DNA of 64,000 nt. It comes from an uncultured Erythrobacter sp. GTDB lineage: Bacteria; Pseudomonadota; Alphaproteobacteria; Sphingomonadales; Sphingomonadaceae. The notes beneath the pieces are model-generated. The model saw only the letters and a program-made list of their open reading frames with translations. It ran no database searches and was not told the DNA's origin. The translations under genes and the position numbers were made by a program. This document shows, one piece after another, positions 26,224-35,728 of this stretch. How positions within the stretch are numbered: position 1 is the first letter of the stretch; every line of letters begins with the position of its first letter. The DNA lies in assembly GCA_947494705.1 (NCBI GenBank), contig CANLVN010000002.1, positions 682,001 through 746,000 on the forward strand, in the 5' to 3' direction.

Positions 26224-27549
26224 ATGACCACCACCCGTTTCGCTCCCTCGCCGACCGGCCGCCTGCATGTCGGCAATATCCGCACCGCGCTTCACAACTG
26301 GATGCTGGCCCGAAAGGCCGGAGGCACATTCCTGCTGAGGATCGACGATACCGATGCACAGCGCAGCCGCGAGGAATATGTCGATGCGATCCGGGCCGAT
26401 CTCGAATGGCTCGGCATTGCGCCCGATCGCGAAGAGCGCCAGTCCCATAGGCTCGAGGCTTACGAGGCGGCATTTGACAAGCTGCGCGAAGCGGGGCGCA
26501 TCTACCCTGCCTACGAAACGCAGCAGGAGCTTGAGCTCAAGCGCAAGATCCAGCTGGGACGCGGACTTCCGCCGATCTACGATCGCGGGGCGCTCGAACT
26601 GACCGAGGAACAGCGTGCGGCCAAGGAAGCCGAAGGCATACAGCCGCACTGGCGCTTCAAGCTCGACCACGGTGAGCAAATCCAGTGGGATGACGGTGTT
26701 CGCGGATCGCAGAAGTTCGATCCCGCGACCCTCTCCGACCCGGTCATCCGCCGCGCCGATGGATCATGGCTCTACATGCTGCCGAGCACGGTCGACGATG
26801 TCGACATGGGCGTGACGCAAGTGCTGCGGGGGGAGGACCATGTCTCCAACACGGCGGTCCAGATCCAGATGTTCACCGCGATGGGCGCCAAACCGCCCGC
26901 TTTCGCTCACGAGGCGCTGCTCGTCGGCAAGGAAGGCAAGCTCTCCAAGCGCCTCGGCTCGCTCGGCTGCGATGCCTTCCGCGAACGCGGTATCGAACCC
27001 GAGGCGATCATCGCCTTGCTCGCGCGGCTGGGCACGTCGCAGCCGGTCGAGCCGATTGCCAATCGCGAGAAGTTGCTGGAAACCTTCGACCTCTCGACCT
27101 TCGGCCGTGCGCCGGCCAAATTCGACGATGCCGAACTCGATAGGGTCAACACCGCCATCGTGCACGCCATGCCCTACGCAGCGGTGAAGGATCGCCTGCC
27201 CGAAGGGATCGACGAGTCCGGGTGGCACGCAGTGCAGCCCAACGTCGCAACGATCGGCGAAGTCGGCGAGTGGTGGCGACTGGTCACCGGGCCGATCGAG
27301 CAGCCGGAATTTTCCGATGAGGACCGCACCTATCTCGCGCAGGCCGCGCAAAGCCTCGAATGGGGCGACGACCCCTGGGCGGCGCTGACCGGCGCGCTCA
27401 AGGAAGCAACGGGCCGGAAGGGCAAGGCGCTCTTCCTTCCGTTGCGTCAGGCGCTGACCGGCATGAACCACGGACCCGATATGGGCGAGCTGCTTCCGCT
27501 GATCGGCGAAAGCGAAGCGCGTTCACGGCTCGAGCGCGCGGCCGGTTGA
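26224..27549 (+). CDS. gltX: glutamate--tRNA ligase
   Basis: 441 aa, a class I aminoacyl-tRNA synthetase. It charges tRNA-Glu and, in many alphaproteobacteria, one paralogue serves tRNA-Gln. The HIGH-type motif is F-A-P-S-P-T-G-R-L-H-V-G-N, and the KMSKR loop appears as K-L-S-K-R. ATG 26224 begins M-T-T-T-R-F-A-P-S-P; the in-frame extension to 26188 is not needed. The stop overlaps the next start (TGATG), indicating coupling with the following lipoprotein gene. Alphaproteobacteria often carry two gltX copies; only this one is in the window. Confidence 0.96.
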   Translation: MTTTRFAPSPTGRLHVGNIRTALHNWMLARKAGGTFLLRIDDTDAQRSREEYVDAIRADLEWLGIAPDREERQSHRLEAYEAAFDKLREAGRIYPAYETQQELELKRKIQLGRGLPPIYDRGALELTEEQRAAKEAEGIQPHWRFKLDHGEQIQWDDGVRGSQKFDPATLSDPVIRRADGSWLYMLPSTVDDVDMGVTQVLRGEDHVSNTAVQIQMFTAMGAKPPAFAHEALLVGKEGKLSKRLGSLGCDAFRERGIEPEAIIALLARLGTSQPVEPIANREKLLETFDLSTFGRAPAKFDDAELDRVNTAIVHAMPYAAVKDRLPEGIDESGWHAVQPNVATIGEVGEWWRLVTGPIEQPEFSDEDRTYLAQAAQSLEWGDDPWAALTGALKEATGRKGKALFLPLRQALTGMNHGPDMGELLPLIGESEARSRLERAAG

Positions 27550-28172
27550 TGCGCGGGGGCAGGAGCATTCTCCTCGCCCTTGGTGCGGCACTCGGTTTTT
27601 CCCTGAGCGCCTGTGCCGGATCAGGTTCCTACTACGGCATAGACGTCGCATCGATGGCTGCCGAAGCCTCTCTGGATCCTGCTCGTCAGCGGGCTGTCCG
27701 CGAGCGCAATCTTGTGATGGTGATCGCAATGCTGCGTGGATGCTATGTCCGCGAGGATGGCGGTTTCGGCCCGGTACGGGCCGCTCGTGCCAGCAGTTTC
27801 GAATGCGCGGAAATCCTCGCCGATGTCGAGCACCGGAGCGCTGCTCTCGGTCTGGGACGGGCGCCGGGCGGGATATGGGCACTGGACCTTGCCACGCTTG
27901 CCCAGCAGGCGCAGGCGGGCGACAAGCACGCACAGGTCGAGCTAGGCATCAGGTTCGAAGAAGGGATTGGCGTGACCCAGAGCAAAAGCAACGCTTGCAG
28001 CCTCTATCGCAAGGCGGCGACAAGTTCTGGCGGGACGATCTGGGTCTATTCCCCGCCAGTCGGCAACGGCACCACCGGGCAGGTCATCCCCATCGACAGG
28101 GGACCGGTCATCGCAGGGCTTCCCGAAGCTAGCGAGCGTCTCGAAGCGCTGGAAGCGCGGTCTGGCTGCTGA
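27549..28172 (+). CDS. lipoprotein with a Sel1-like repeat
   Basis: 207 aa. The signal peptide ends in a lipobox (S-L-S-A-C, about residue 22). Residues about 120-155 form one Sel1-like repeat (G-D-K-H-A-Q-V-E-L-G-I-R-F-E-E-G-I-G-V), a helical protein-interaction unit. Its ATG overlaps the gltX TGA. No catalytic motif is seen. It was identified by following the frame back from the long open reading frame to the start coupled with gltX. Confidence 0.7.
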   Translation: MRGGRSILLALGAALGFSLSACAGSGSYYGIDVASMAAEASLDPARQRAVRERNLVMVIAMLRGCYVREDGGFGPVRAARASSFECAEILADVEHRSAALGLGRAPGGIWALDLATLAQQAQAGDKHAQVELGIRFEEGIGVTQSKSNACSLYRKAATSSGGTIWVYSPPVGNGTTGQVIPIDRGPVIAGLPEASERLEALEARSGC

Positions 28173-28305
28173 CGTGCGCTGGCTTCGATTGAAGCCCGTC
28201 ACGCTCACAGCCCCATCGAACGTGACAATCGGCTGCTTCATTTGACGTGGGCGCAACCCGGTCCCTAAGACTTTGCAACCATGCGAGCGAAAAAAGGAGG
28301 CTCTC

Positions 28306-28944
28306 GTGGAACGCAACAAACCCCCAACATCCAATCTCGACAAGATCTATCAGGCATCCGGCGATGCCGAGATGCGAGAGGCCTATGACCAGTGGGCCGA
28401 CGAATATGACCGCGATGTCGAAGGCAACGGCTACCTGACCCCCACCCGCATTGCCGAAGCGCTCGCCAGCCACGTCGACGATCGCGAAATGCCGTTGATG
28501 GATTACGGCTGCGGCACCGGACTGTCAGGGGTCGCTTTGAAAGATGCGGGCTTTACGACGATCGACGGCGCGGACCTGTCGAAAAAGATGCTTGAGGCGG
28601 CGCGTGAGACAGGCGTCTATCGCGACCTGACCCTCGTCGAACCGGGCGCGCCACTTTCCCCTTCCTTGCGCGATTATCGCGCGATCACCGCGACCGGCGT
28701 CATCAGCCGCGGCGCGGCCCCGCCATCGATGTACGACAAGATGCTCGACATCATGCAGCCCGGCGCAATGCTGGCTTTTTCGATGAACGATCTCAGCCTG
28801 GAAGACCCGGACTACGCGCAGCTTGTCCCGACAAGCGTCGAGAACAAGAGGGTCAAGGTCCGCACGCAGGAGCATGGACCGCACCTTGCGAAATATGGCG
28901 AGAATAGCGGCTCGACCGTCTACGTGGTCGAGCGACTGGGCTGA
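28306..28944 (+). CDS. class I SAM-dependent methyltransferase
   Basis: 212 aa with the Rossmann SAM-binding motif I (M-D-Y-G-C-G-T-G-L-S-G) and a motif II-like acidic end (D-G-A-D-L-S-K-K-M-L). The N-terminal stretch E-A-Y-D-Q-W-A-D-E-Y-D is typical of UbiE/WBSCR27-like small-molecule or protein methyltransferases. The substrate is unknown. GTG 28306 is the start, preceded by AAAGGAGG. It stands alone, converging on the gene at 29068. Confidence 0.85.
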   Translation: MERNKPPTSNLDKIYQASGDAEMREAYDQWADEYDRDVEGNGYLTPTRIAEALASHVDDREMPLMDYGCGTGLSGVALKDAGFTTIDGADLSKKMLEAARETGVYRDLTLVEPGAPLSPSLRDYRAITATGVISRGAAPPSMYDKMLDIMQPGAMLAFSMNDLSLEDPDYAQLVPTSVENKRVKVRTQEHGPHLAKYGENSGSTVYVVERLG

Positions 28945-29067
28945 ACGCCTCGCGACGATGCTACGTCCGCGTCAAAATGGTGTCTGGACACCTGCCCAGC
29001 GCATGCGCCCGCCTTCCTATAAGATTACGACGGGTGCTTGCCTGCGACGGGAGCTGGCCCTGCCTGC

Positions 29068-29598
29068 TTAATCTTCGCCGGGCTCGCCTTCGCGATATCC
29101 GGGCGGTTGCGGCAATTCGACATCGTGGCGGTGGTTCCAGATTTCCACGATCTTGCCGTTGTCGTCGAAGCGGAAGACATTGATGATCGCCACCCGGTCG
29201 ACATCGGTCATGCCCATCGCCTTGGCTTCCTCGCTTGCATCGAGCGAGATGAACCAGCGCGTGGCGACCTTGTCGCCCTCTGCAATCTGGTAATCGATTT
29301 CGCCGGTAAGCTCGCCAAAGCTGTGGAACAGGTCGGCGATGTTCTTCTGCTCGATAGCAGCTTCGGTCACGCCCTTGCGCTGGCCCAGGTCATGGACGGT
29401 GTATTCGGCGAAGACATAGTCGGCATAGGCGTCGGTGTTGTCGGTAAACCAGAGATTCTCGTAGAATTCGCGCGCCAGTCGCTTGTTACGCTCAAGCGTG
29501 TCCTCCGCGCTCTGGGCGCTGGCTGGCTCGGCGCTGTTGAAGGTGGTCAGCGTCGGCACCGTCACAGCAAGAGCGAAGGCGAGGATCGGAAGTCGCAT
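29068..29598 (-). CDS. exported SnoaL-like (NTF2 fold) protein
   Basis: 176 aa with a signal peptide (cleaved near A-S-A-Q). The mature part resembles SnoaL-like polyketide-cyclase/NTF2-fold proteins: R-E-F-Y-E-N-L, Y-T-V-H-D-L, and the strand V-A-T-R-W-F ending N-G-K-I-V-E-I-W. These small cone-shaped domains bind varied ligands, and no activity can be assigned. ATG 29598 follows GGGGGAA. Confidence 0.8.
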   Translation of the reverse strand: MRLPILAFALAVTVPTLTTFNSAEPASAQSAEDTLERNKRLAREFYENLWFTDNTDAYADYVFAEYTVHDLGQRKGVTEAAIEQKNIADLFHSFGELTGEIDYQIAEGDKVATRWFISLDASEEAKAMGMTDVDRVAIINVFRFDDNGKIVEIWNHRHDVELPQPPGYREGEPGED

Positions 29599-29670
29599 GG
29601 ATGATTCCCCCATCGTTACAACGGGGGGAAGAATGACTCGAATTCATCCGATTGTCCAATCGGACGCGGT

Positions 29671-31158
29671 TCAGGCCTCGTGCTTCTGCAACTCGTCCCC
29701 GGAGAGCGTCACGACATGCAACAGGTTGGTCGCCCCCGGCGTCCCGAACGGCACGCCCGCCAGCACGATCTGCTTGCTGCCCGCCGTGCCGAAACCGTGG
29801 CGCAGGGCCATACGCTTGCCCTTGGCGATCATCTCTTCGAAGCTACCGATATCCTTCGTCGCGACCGCATGCGCACCCCACAACAGGCCAACCCTGCGCG
29901 CGGTCTTCATCGACGGCGTGAGTACCAGCATGGGCACATCCGGCCGTTCGCGTGCCACGCGGCGAGCGGTCGAGCCGGAGAAGGTGAAGACCGTGATCGC
30001 ACTGATCGGAACGGTCTCCGCAATGGTCATGCAGCTATGCGCGAGAGCATCGGAGGTGGTCGCATCGGGCGGCGTTTCGAGCAGGCGCACGCGCTCCTTG
30101 TAGCCCTCGTCACGCTCTACCTGCGCGGCGATCGAATGCATCATGGCAACCGATTCGGTCGGCCAGTCCCCTGCCGCGCTCTCCGCCGAGAGCATCACTG
30201 CATCGGCCCCGTCATAGACTGCATTGGCCACATCGGAGACTTCGGCGCGGGTCGGGATCGGACTTTCGATCATGCTTTCGAGCATTTGCGTCGCGACGAT
30301 CACCGGCTTGCCCGCGCTGCGGCTGGCGGCGACGATGCGTTTTTGCAGCGGCGGGACTTCCTGCGGATCGAGTTCGACCCCCAGGTCGCCGCGCGCAACC
30401 ATCAAAGCATCGGCCAAGTCGATGATCTCCGAAAGCCGCTTGATCGCCTGCGGTTTCTCGATCTTGGCGCATAGCGAAGGCCCGTTTGGACCCCCTGCGT
30501 GGCTGGAGATGAGCTTGCGCGCTTCGGCAAGGTCATCGGGTCGCTGGACGAAGCTGAGCGCAATCCAGTCGGTGCCCTGCTCCACGGCAAAGGCGAGGTC
30601 CTTCTTGTCCTTGTCGGTAAGTGCGGGGATCGGCACCTCGGCATCGGGTACGTTCACGCCTTTCCGGTTCGAGATCACTCCGCCCACTTCCGCCGAGCAG
30701 CGTATGCGCTTGTCGTCCGCCTCGCGCACCACCAGCCTGATCTTTCCGTCGTTGATCAGCAAACGCTGACCACGCTCCATGATGCCGAAGAGTTCGGGAT
30801 GGGGGAGGCAGACGCGGCTGTCGTCACCGGGCGATGGGTCGCGGTCCAGGGTAAAATGCCCGCCATGCCGGATCACCGCCTTGCCGCCTTCGAATTCGCC
30901 GACACGCAGCTTGGGACCCTGAAGGTCGGCGAGGATCGTGATGGGCCGGGCAAATTCCTTTTCCATCGCGCGGATCGCCTTGACCGCCTTCGCGTGGTCT
31001 TCGTGGCTGCCATGGCTCATGTTCAGGCGGAAGGCATCGGCCCCGGCGCGGAACAGCTTGCGCAGCATTTCCGGCGAAGAGCTGGCCGGACCGATCGTCG
31101 CCAGAATCTTGACCTTGCGACCGCGTGGGTCGATCCTTGTGTTGTCGCGCTTTGCCAT
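29671..31158 (-). CDS. pyk: pyruvate kinase
   Basis: 495 aa. It converts phosphoenolpyruvate and ADP to pyruvate and ATP, the last glycolytic step. Motifs are K-I-L-A-T-I-G-P-A-S, R-L-N-M-S-H-G, the signature C-A-K-I-E-K-P-Q-A-I containing the catalytic Lys, M-V-A-R-G-D-L-G-V-E for metal binding, and A-T-Q-M-L-E-S-M. Two ATGs in a row (31161, 31158) follow GGGATC; 31158 gives the common M-A-K-R-D start. It diverges from the DUF1244 gene. Confidence 0.97.
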   Translation of the reverse strand: MAKRDNTRIDPRGRKVKILATIGPASSSPEMLRKLFRAGADAFRLNMSHGSHEDHAKAVKAIRAMEKEFARPITILADLQGPKLRVGEFEGGKAVIRHGGHFTLDRDPSPGDDSRVCLPHPELFGIMERGQRLLINDGKIRLVVREADDKRIRCSAEVGGVISNRKGVNVPDAEVPIPALTDKDKKDLAFAVEQGTDWIALSFVQRPDDLAEARKLISSHAGGPNGPSLCAKIEKPQAIKRLSEIIDLADALMVARGDLGVELDPQEVPPLQKRIVAASRSAGKPVIVATQMLESMIESPIPTRAEVSDVANAVYDGADAVMLSAESAAGDWPTESVAMMHSIAAQVERDEGYKERVRLLETPPDATTSDALAHSCMTIAETVPISAITVFTFSGSTARRVARERPDVPMLVLTPSMKTARRVGLLWGAHAVATKDIGSFEEMIAKGKRMALRHGFGTAGSKQIVLAGVPFGTPGATNLLHVVTLSGDELQKHEA

Positions 31159-31228
31159 CATGATCCCGTTTCGCTGAATGCGCGCCGAGCTATGGCACAG
31201 CCTCATTGCAACTCAAGGGAAAGCCTCC

Positions 31229-31546
31229 ATGTCCGATCAAACCGACCCGCTCGACACTCTCGACGATGCCGTTGCCGCCGCCGCCTTTCGGCGACTGGTG
31301 CGCCATCTTCGCCATCGTCACGATGCACAGAACATCGAATTGATGGGTCTTGCGGGGTTCTGCCGCAATTGCCTCGCCGACTGGATTCGCGATGCGGGAT
31401 ACGAAGGCGACAAGGCCGAGGCGCGCGAACTCATTCACGGCATGCCAATGGAGGAATGGAAGGCGACGAAGCAATCGCCCGCGACCGAGGAGCAGATCGC
31501 CGCGATGGAAAAGAGCCTGACGAAAAACCGCGCCGACCTGCGCTAA
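31229..31546 (+). CDS. DUF1244 family protein
   Basis: 105 aa. The core, A-F-R-R-L-V-R-H-L-R-H-R ... N-I-E-L-M-G-L-A-G-F-C-R-N-C-L-A-D-W, is the DUF1244 signature (a small helical family found in proteobacteria, function unknown). The paired Cys in F-C-R-N-C could be redox or metal ligands. ATG 31229 follows AAGGGA. It diverges from pyk and is followed by gapR. Confidence 0.85.
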   Translation: MSDQTDPLDTLDDAVAAAAFRRLVRHLRHRHDAQNIELMGLAGFCRNCLADWIRDAGYEGDKAEARELIHGMPMEEWKATKQSPATEEQIAAMEKSLTKNRADLR

Positions 31547-31651
31547 TCCACAAGGCGCTCGGCCCCATTGTGGAAAGCGGCCTTTTGCGCAGGGGGCACC
31601 CTGCCTATGGGTCCGTCCAACTGATTCTCACCTTACCGGAGCACACACACC

Positions 31652-31888
31652 ATGGCCGAAGCCACCGACGACCGCCTGCGCCTGCTGATCGAGCGCATCG
31701 AACGCCTCGAAGAAGAAAAGAAGGGCATCGCCGACGATATCCGCGATGTCTATGCCGAAGCAAAGGCGGTCGGATACGACACCAAGATCATGCGCCAGAT
31801 CATCAAGCTTCGCAAAATGAAGCCCGACGAGCGCAGCGAACAGGACATGGTGCTCGAAACCTACAAGGCCGCGCTCGGCATGGGTTGA
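31652..31888 (+). CDS. gapR: GapR family nucleoid-associated protein (DUF2312)
   Basis: 78 aa. It matches DUF2312, the family of Caulobacter GapR, which clamps overtwisted DNA ahead of replication and transcription forks and stimulates topoisomerases. The key helical stretch is R-I-E-R-L-E-E-E-K, then [12 protein letters not shown] and I-I-K-L-R-K. The protein is slightly shorter than Caulobacter GapR at the N terminus. ATG 31652 follows the AC-rich leader at 31630. The function is inferred from the family. Confidence 0.92.
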   Translation: MAEATDDRLRLLIERIERLEEEKKGIADDIRDVYAEAKAVGYDTKIMRQIIKLRKMKPDERSEQDMVLETYKAALGMG

Positions 31889-31976
31889 GCCCGCGCCGAG
31901 TTTGCATGGGTTAATTTCGGAACCAGTCGCCCGGCGCGATCGCTAATTTCCTTTGAGCAAGAAAGGAAATCAGCGG

Positions 31977-32858
31977 ATGGCCGATAAACTCGAAAAGCAC
32001 GAGAACGCCGACTTCATCGAACCGATCGATGAAGAACCCCGGATGCCGGGGCATGAAAGCGACATGGACGACAAGCCGGACTGGCGACCGCGCTATCCCG
32101 GTTCCGGCAGGCTGAAAGGCAAAAGCGCCATCGTGACCGGTGCCGATAGCGGCATCGGGCGCGCAACCGCCGTGCTGTTCGCGCGCGAAGGGGCGGATGT
32201 CGCCATCGCCTATCTTAGCGAAGACGACGATGCCGCCAAGACGAAGGAATTGTGCGAGGCTGAAGGAGCGCGGGCGTTCTGTTACGCCGGTGATCTGGGC
32301 AAGCCCGGTGTCGCCGAAGAGCTGGTGGCGAAGACGAACGAAGCCTTCGGCCAGCTCGACATCTTGGTGAACATCGCGGGCGAACAGCACCCCGACTATG
32401 ACATCACCGACATCACAGCAGAGCAGCTGCAGCGCACCTTCCAGTCCAACATCTTCTCGATGTTCTACACCGTGCAGGCGGCGCGGCCGCATCTGAAGAA
32501 AGGTGCGGCGATCGTGAACTGCACCAGCATCACCATGTATCAGGGCGCGCCGATCCTGCTCGATTACAGCGCGACCAAGGGCGCCATCACGGCGTTCACG
32601 CGCTCCTTGAGCGAAAACCTGATCGATGACGGTATTCGCGTGAACGCGGTTGCGCCGGGGCCGATCTGGACGCCGCTCAACCCCTTTGGCGGTATGCCCG
32701 AGCAAGAGATGGACGACTGGGGTGAAGGCGTGCCCATGGGACGTCCCGGCCAACCCAACGAGGTTGCGCCGAGTTTTCTCTTTCTCGCCTGCGAAGACTC
32801 GTCCTATATGTCCGGTCAGGTCCTGCATCCCAATGGCGGGGCAGTCGTCAACGGATAA
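31977..32858 (+). CDS. short-chain dehydrogenase/reductase of the stress-type YhdF/YghA group
   Basis: 293 aa. An extended N terminus (about 45 residues, polar and acidic) precedes the Rossmann fold. The NAD(P) motif is [11 protein letters not shown], the structural motif N-I-A-G, and the catalytic Tyr-Lys pair is [15 protein letters not shown] follows. This subgroup is often linked to general stress response; the substrate is unknown. ATG 31977 follows AAAGGA. It is in tandem with the YbjQ gene 11 bp downstream, so probably an operon. Confidence 0.9.
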   Translation: MADKLEKHENADFIEPIDEEPRMPGHESDMDDKPDWRPRYPGSGRLKGKSAIVTGADSGIGRATAVLFAREGADVAIAYLSEDDDAAKTKELCEAEGARAFCYAGDLGKPGVAEELVAKTNEAFGQLDILVNIAGEQHPDYDITDITAEQLQRTFQSNIFSMFYTVQAARPHLKKGAAIVNCTSITMYQGAPILLDYSATKGAITAFTRSLSENLIDDGIRVNAVAPGPIWTPLNPFGGMPEQEMDDWGEGVPMGRPGQPNEVAPSFLFLACEDSSYMSGQVLHPNGGAVVNG

Positions 32859-32869
32859 AGGAGCCGTCC

Positions 32870-33217
32870 ATGCCCGGACCCTGGAAAGATGCCAGCAACG
32901 TTACCGTCACCACCACGCCGACCATCGAAGGCAAGCCGATCCAGGAATATTGCGGGATCGTCGTAGGCGAGGTGATCGTTGGCGCGAACATCTTTCGCGA
33001 TATGTTCGCAGGGATCCGGGACATCGTCGGCGGGCGCTCGGGCAGCTACGAACGCATCCTGCAAAAGGCGCGCGACGAAGCCATTGCCGAATTGCAGGCC
33101 GAGGCTGCGAGCCGGGGCGGCAATGCCGTCGTCGGCATCGACCTCGATTACGAGGTGATCGGCGACACCGGTTCGATGCTGATGGTCAGCGCCAGCGGGA
33201 CCGCAGTAAAGGTCTAG
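32870..33217 (+). CDS. YbjQ / UPF0145 family protein
   Basis: 115 aa, YbjQ family (annotated as a heavy-metal-binding domain, although binding is not proven for all members). Signature pieces are [25 protein letters not shown], and [16 protein letters not shown] lies upstream. It forms a likely operon with the SDR gene. The last four bases overlap the converging CPBP gene. Confidence 0.88.
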   Translation: MPGPWKDASNVTVTTTPTIEGKPIQEYCGIVVGEVIVGANIFRDMFAGIRDIVGGRSGSYERILQKARDEAIAELQAEAASRGGNAVVGIDLDYEVIGDTGSMLMVSASGTAVKV

Positions 33218-33981
33218 GCGCCCGCCAGCATCGACAGCGCCGCCAACCCCAGCGCGAAGGCGTTGTGGGCGAAGTGCAGGACGATGTTCGCCCACAGCCC
33301 GATCTGCACCCGCACATATCCGCACAGCAGCCCGAGGATGAACTGCGGTAGGACCAGCGGCAGCAGGATCAGCAGCGAGCCATCGCTGAAATTGAGGATG
33401 TGCACCAGCGCAAAGGCGATGGCCGACCCCCAGTAGAACAGCGGGAAAAAGGCCGCGAACCAAGGCATGGGCGGCCGCTTGCGCAACAGGACGAGTGCCA
33501 GAACTGCACCCACCAGTCCCGCAATCGTAAGCCCGAGGCCAAGGCCGGGATTGGACAGGTGCACGAAAGCGAACCCTGCCGCTCCTGCAAGCAGCAGCGC
33601 GAGCGCGAGCATGTGGCCCGGCTTGCCCGAAAGCCAACCGCGAAACAGCAGCTCTTCCATCACCGGTGCCGCGACCAGCACCAGAAGAATTACGGTGGGC
33701 GTGAACTCGATCCCGGACAGAGCGGTTTCGGGAATGTAGATCCCGGCAGCTACCGCGAGCGTGGCGGCGACGATCAGCAGCAGCATCGCCATCACGTCGA
33801 GCGCGAAAATGCGCGCCAGCACGAGCAGGCTGCCGCGATCGATCTGGTTCGCCGGCAGTCGGGGCCGCTTCACGAATGCGCCGAGCCGCCGCCATTCGGA
33901 GCGCATGGTGCGCGCAGGTGCGGGAAGGCCGGTGACCGGGGAAACGACTCCAGAATGAACTCTTGTCGGGTGATCGCTCAT
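33214..33981 (-). CDS. CPBP family intramembrane metalloprotease
   Basis: 255 aa with about seven membrane helices. Motif 1 is E-E-L-L-F-R-G-W (the paired Glu of type II CAAX-processing enzymes), motif 2 is F-A-L-V-H-I-L-N, and the last motif is H-F-A-H-N. These residues form the intramembrane glutamic/metal active site. The substrate is unknown; bacterial members process peptides or bacteriocin-related proteins. It starts at ATG 33981 and diverges from yebC. Confidence 0.88.
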   Translation of the reverse strand: MSDHPTRVHSGVVSPVTGLPAPARTMRSEWRRLGAFVKRPRLPANQIDRGSLLVLARIFALDVMAMLLLIVAATLAVAAGIYIPETALSGIEFTPTVILLVLVAAPVMEELLFRGWLSGKPGHMLALALLLAGAAGFAFVHLSNPGLGLGLTIAGLVGAVLALVLLRKRPPMPWFAAFFPLFYWGSAIAFALVHILNFSDGSLLILLPLVLPQFILGLLCGYVRVQIGLWANIVLHFAHNAFALGLAALSMLAGA

Positions 33982-34036
33982 CGGGCTAATGCGGGGCCTT
34001 CTATTTCCAACTCAAACACCCGCACAAAGAGTTACC

Positions 34037-34783
34037 ATGGCAGGCCATTCCAAATTCAAGAACATCATGCACCGTAAAGGTGCGCAGGACAAAAAGCGTT
34101 CCAACCTTTTCTCCAAGCTGAGCCGTGAAATCACTGTCGCGGCCAAGATGGGGACGCCCGATCCCGACATGAACCCGCGGCTGCGCCTCGCGATCAACAC
34201 CGCCAAGGCGCAGTCGATGCCCAAGGACAATATCCAGCGCGCGATCGACAAGGCATCGGCCGCCGACGGTGAGAATTACGAAGAGGTTCGCTACGAGGGA
34301 TATGGCCCCGGCGGCAGCGCGATCATCGTCGAGGCGCTGACCGACAATCGCAACCGCACCGCCACCGCCGTGCGCACCGCCTTTTCCAAGAATGGCGGCA
34401 ATCTGGGCACCGAAGGGTCGGTCGCCCACGGTTTCGAACGGCTCGGATATATCGAATACGGCGCCGATGCGGGTGACGAGGAAGCCGTGCTCGAAGCCGC
34501 GCTCGAAGCGGGGGCGGAGGATATCTCCTCTTCGGAAGACGGTCACGAAATCTGGACTGCGGCCGAAGACCTGCACGCCGTTGCCGATGCGCTCGAGAAG
34601 AAGCTGGGCGAGGCCAAGGAGGTCAAGCTTGCATGGAAGCCCAACCTCACCGTCGAGATGGACGAAAAAGGCGCAGGTACGCTGCTCAAGCTGATCGACA
34701 CGCTCGACGATGATGACGACGTGCAGACCGTATGGGGCAATTACGAGATCAGCGACGAGGTCATGGAGAAGCTGGACGCCTGA
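34037..34783 (+). CDS. yebC: YebC/PmpR (TACO1) family protein
   Basis: 248 aa. It starts with the universal [13 protein letters not shown] and contains [17 protein letters not shown] and N-R-T-A-T-A-V-R. The family was first described as transcriptional regulators; more recent work places YebC/TACO1 on the ribosome, relieving stalls at proline-rich sequences. ATG 34037. It sits just upstream of ruvC, an arrangement common in bacteria. Confidence 0.95.
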   Translation: MAGHSKFKNIMHRKGAQDKKRSNLFSKLSREITVAAKMGTPDPDMNPRLRLAINTAKAQSMPKDNIQRAIDKASAADGENYEEVRYEGYGPGGSAIIVEALTDNRNRTATAVRTAFSKNGGNLGTEGSVAHGFERLGYIEYGADAGDEEAVLEAALEAGAEDISSSEDGHEIWTAAEDLHAVADALEKKLGEAKEVKLAWKPNLTVEMDEKGAGTLLKLIDTLDDDDDVQTVWGNYEISDEVMEKLDA

Positions 34784-34793
34784 GGCGGACGGC

Positions 34794-34889
34794 TTGACCT
34801 GGCGCGAATGGGCCTATGCGCTGATCCTGGGCGGGGCATTCCTGCTGGCGATCGTGTGGAGGCTCGGTTGGATGGTGGGGCTTTCGTGA
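34794..34889 (+). CDS. possible 31-aa membrane protein between yebC and ruvC
   Basis: A TTG-started frame of 31 codons (TTG 34794, TGA 34887-34889) encodes T-W-R-E-W-A-Y-A-L-I-L-G-G-A-F-L, then L-A-I-V-W-R-L-G-W. This is one strong hydrophobic helix with flanking Arg and Trp, like many small membrane proteins. It fills the 110-bp gap between yebC and ruvC almost exactly. A GAGGCGGA stretch precedes it. The TTG start and small size keep this tentative. Confidence 0.35.
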   Translation: MTWREWAYALILGGAFLLAIVWRLGWMVGLS

Positions 34890-34893
34890 GGCC

Positions 34894-35367
34894 ATGATTA
34901 TTCTCGGCCTCGACCCTTCGCTTTCCTGCACCGGATGGGGCGTGATCCGCGCCGAGGGCTCGCGCCTTACGCATATTGCCAACGGGCAGGTGCCGACCAA
35001 GGCACAAACGCCGATGGCAGAGCGGCTTGCGCAACTGCACGCCGCCATCGCCGAAGTCATTGCGGCACACCAACCTTTGCGCGCCGCGTGCGAAGAGGTC
35101 TTCGTCAACGAAAACCCGAAATCGACCCTGAAACTCGCACAGGCGCGCGGCAGCGTTCTCGCCGCTTGCGGGGCGGCTGCGCTTCCAGTCAACGAACACG
35201 CAGCCCGGTTGGTCAAGAAAGCGGTTGTAGGAACGGGCGGAGCAGACAAGGGGCAGGTTGCGGCGATGGTCAAGCTATTGTTACCGGGGGTAAAAATAGC
35301 CGGATCCGATGCCGCAGACGCCCTTGCGGTCGCGATTGCCGACGCGCATCTGGCCCCCAAAGTATAA
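34894..35367 (+). CDS. ruvC: Holliday junction resolvase RuvC
   Basis: 157 aa. It cuts four-way DNA junctions in homologous recombination together with RuvAB. The RNase H-like core is visible: G-L-D-P-S-L-S-C-T-G-W-G with the first catalytic Asp (residue 7), C-E-E-V-F-V-N with the Glu, and A-G-S-D-A-A-D-A-L-A-V-A with the last Asp pair. ATG 34894. No ruvA or ruvB lies next to it in this window. Confidence 0.96.
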   Translation: MIILGLDPSLSCTGWGVIRAEGSRLTHIANGQVPTKAQTPMAERLAQLHAAIAEVIAAHQPLRAACEEVFVNENPKSTLKLAQARGSVLAACGAAALPVNEHAARLVKKAVVGTGGADKGQVAAMVKLLLPGVKIAGSDAADALAVAIADAHLAPKV

Positions 35368-35377
35368 GGACCCCCAA

Positions 35378-35728
35378 ATGACGACCACTCTCTACGGCAT
35401 CCCCAATTGCGACACAGTCAGGAAATCGCGCCAGTGGATGGATGATAACGACCACGAATACGACTTCCACGACTTCAAGAAGGACGGTGTCGACGACACT
35501 TTGATTCGCCAATGGATCCTCGCCCATGGCGTGGACACGATGGTCAACAAGCGCGGCACGACCTATCGCAACCTCACCGACGAGGAAAAGGCCGATGCGG
35601 GCGATCGTAACAAGGCCGTAGCCTTGCTCGTTCAGCACCCCTCCATGATAAAGCGGCCAGTGCTCGAACATCACGGCGCTTCGACGGTGGGTTTCAAGGA
35701 AGATACATGGTCCGCAATGCTGTCCTAG
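35378..35728 (+). CDS. ArsC/Spx-like thioredoxin-fold reductase (YffB group)
   Basis: 116 aa. It matches the YffB/Spx subgroup of the arsenate reductase fold: L-Y-G-I-P-N-C-D-T-V-R-K-S-R with one conserved Cys, D-F-H-D-F-K-K-D-G, and M-I-K-R-P-V-L. The single Cys without a CxxC partner suggests glutathione-linked chemistry or a regulatory role rather than arsenate reduction. ATG 35378. The end overlaps the following phosphodiesterase gene by 22 bp. Confidence 0.88.
   Translation: MTTTLYGIPNCDTVRKSRQWMDDNDHEYDFHDFKKDGVDDTLIRQWILAHGVDTMVNKRGTTYRNLTDEEKADAGDRNKAVALLVQHPSMIKRPVLEHHGASTVGFKEDTWSAMLS

Noticed and set aside
28979..28992. GGTGTC-TG-GACACC palindrome as a terminator between converging genes
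   Set aside because: The stem is only six base pairs and no T run follows on either strand.
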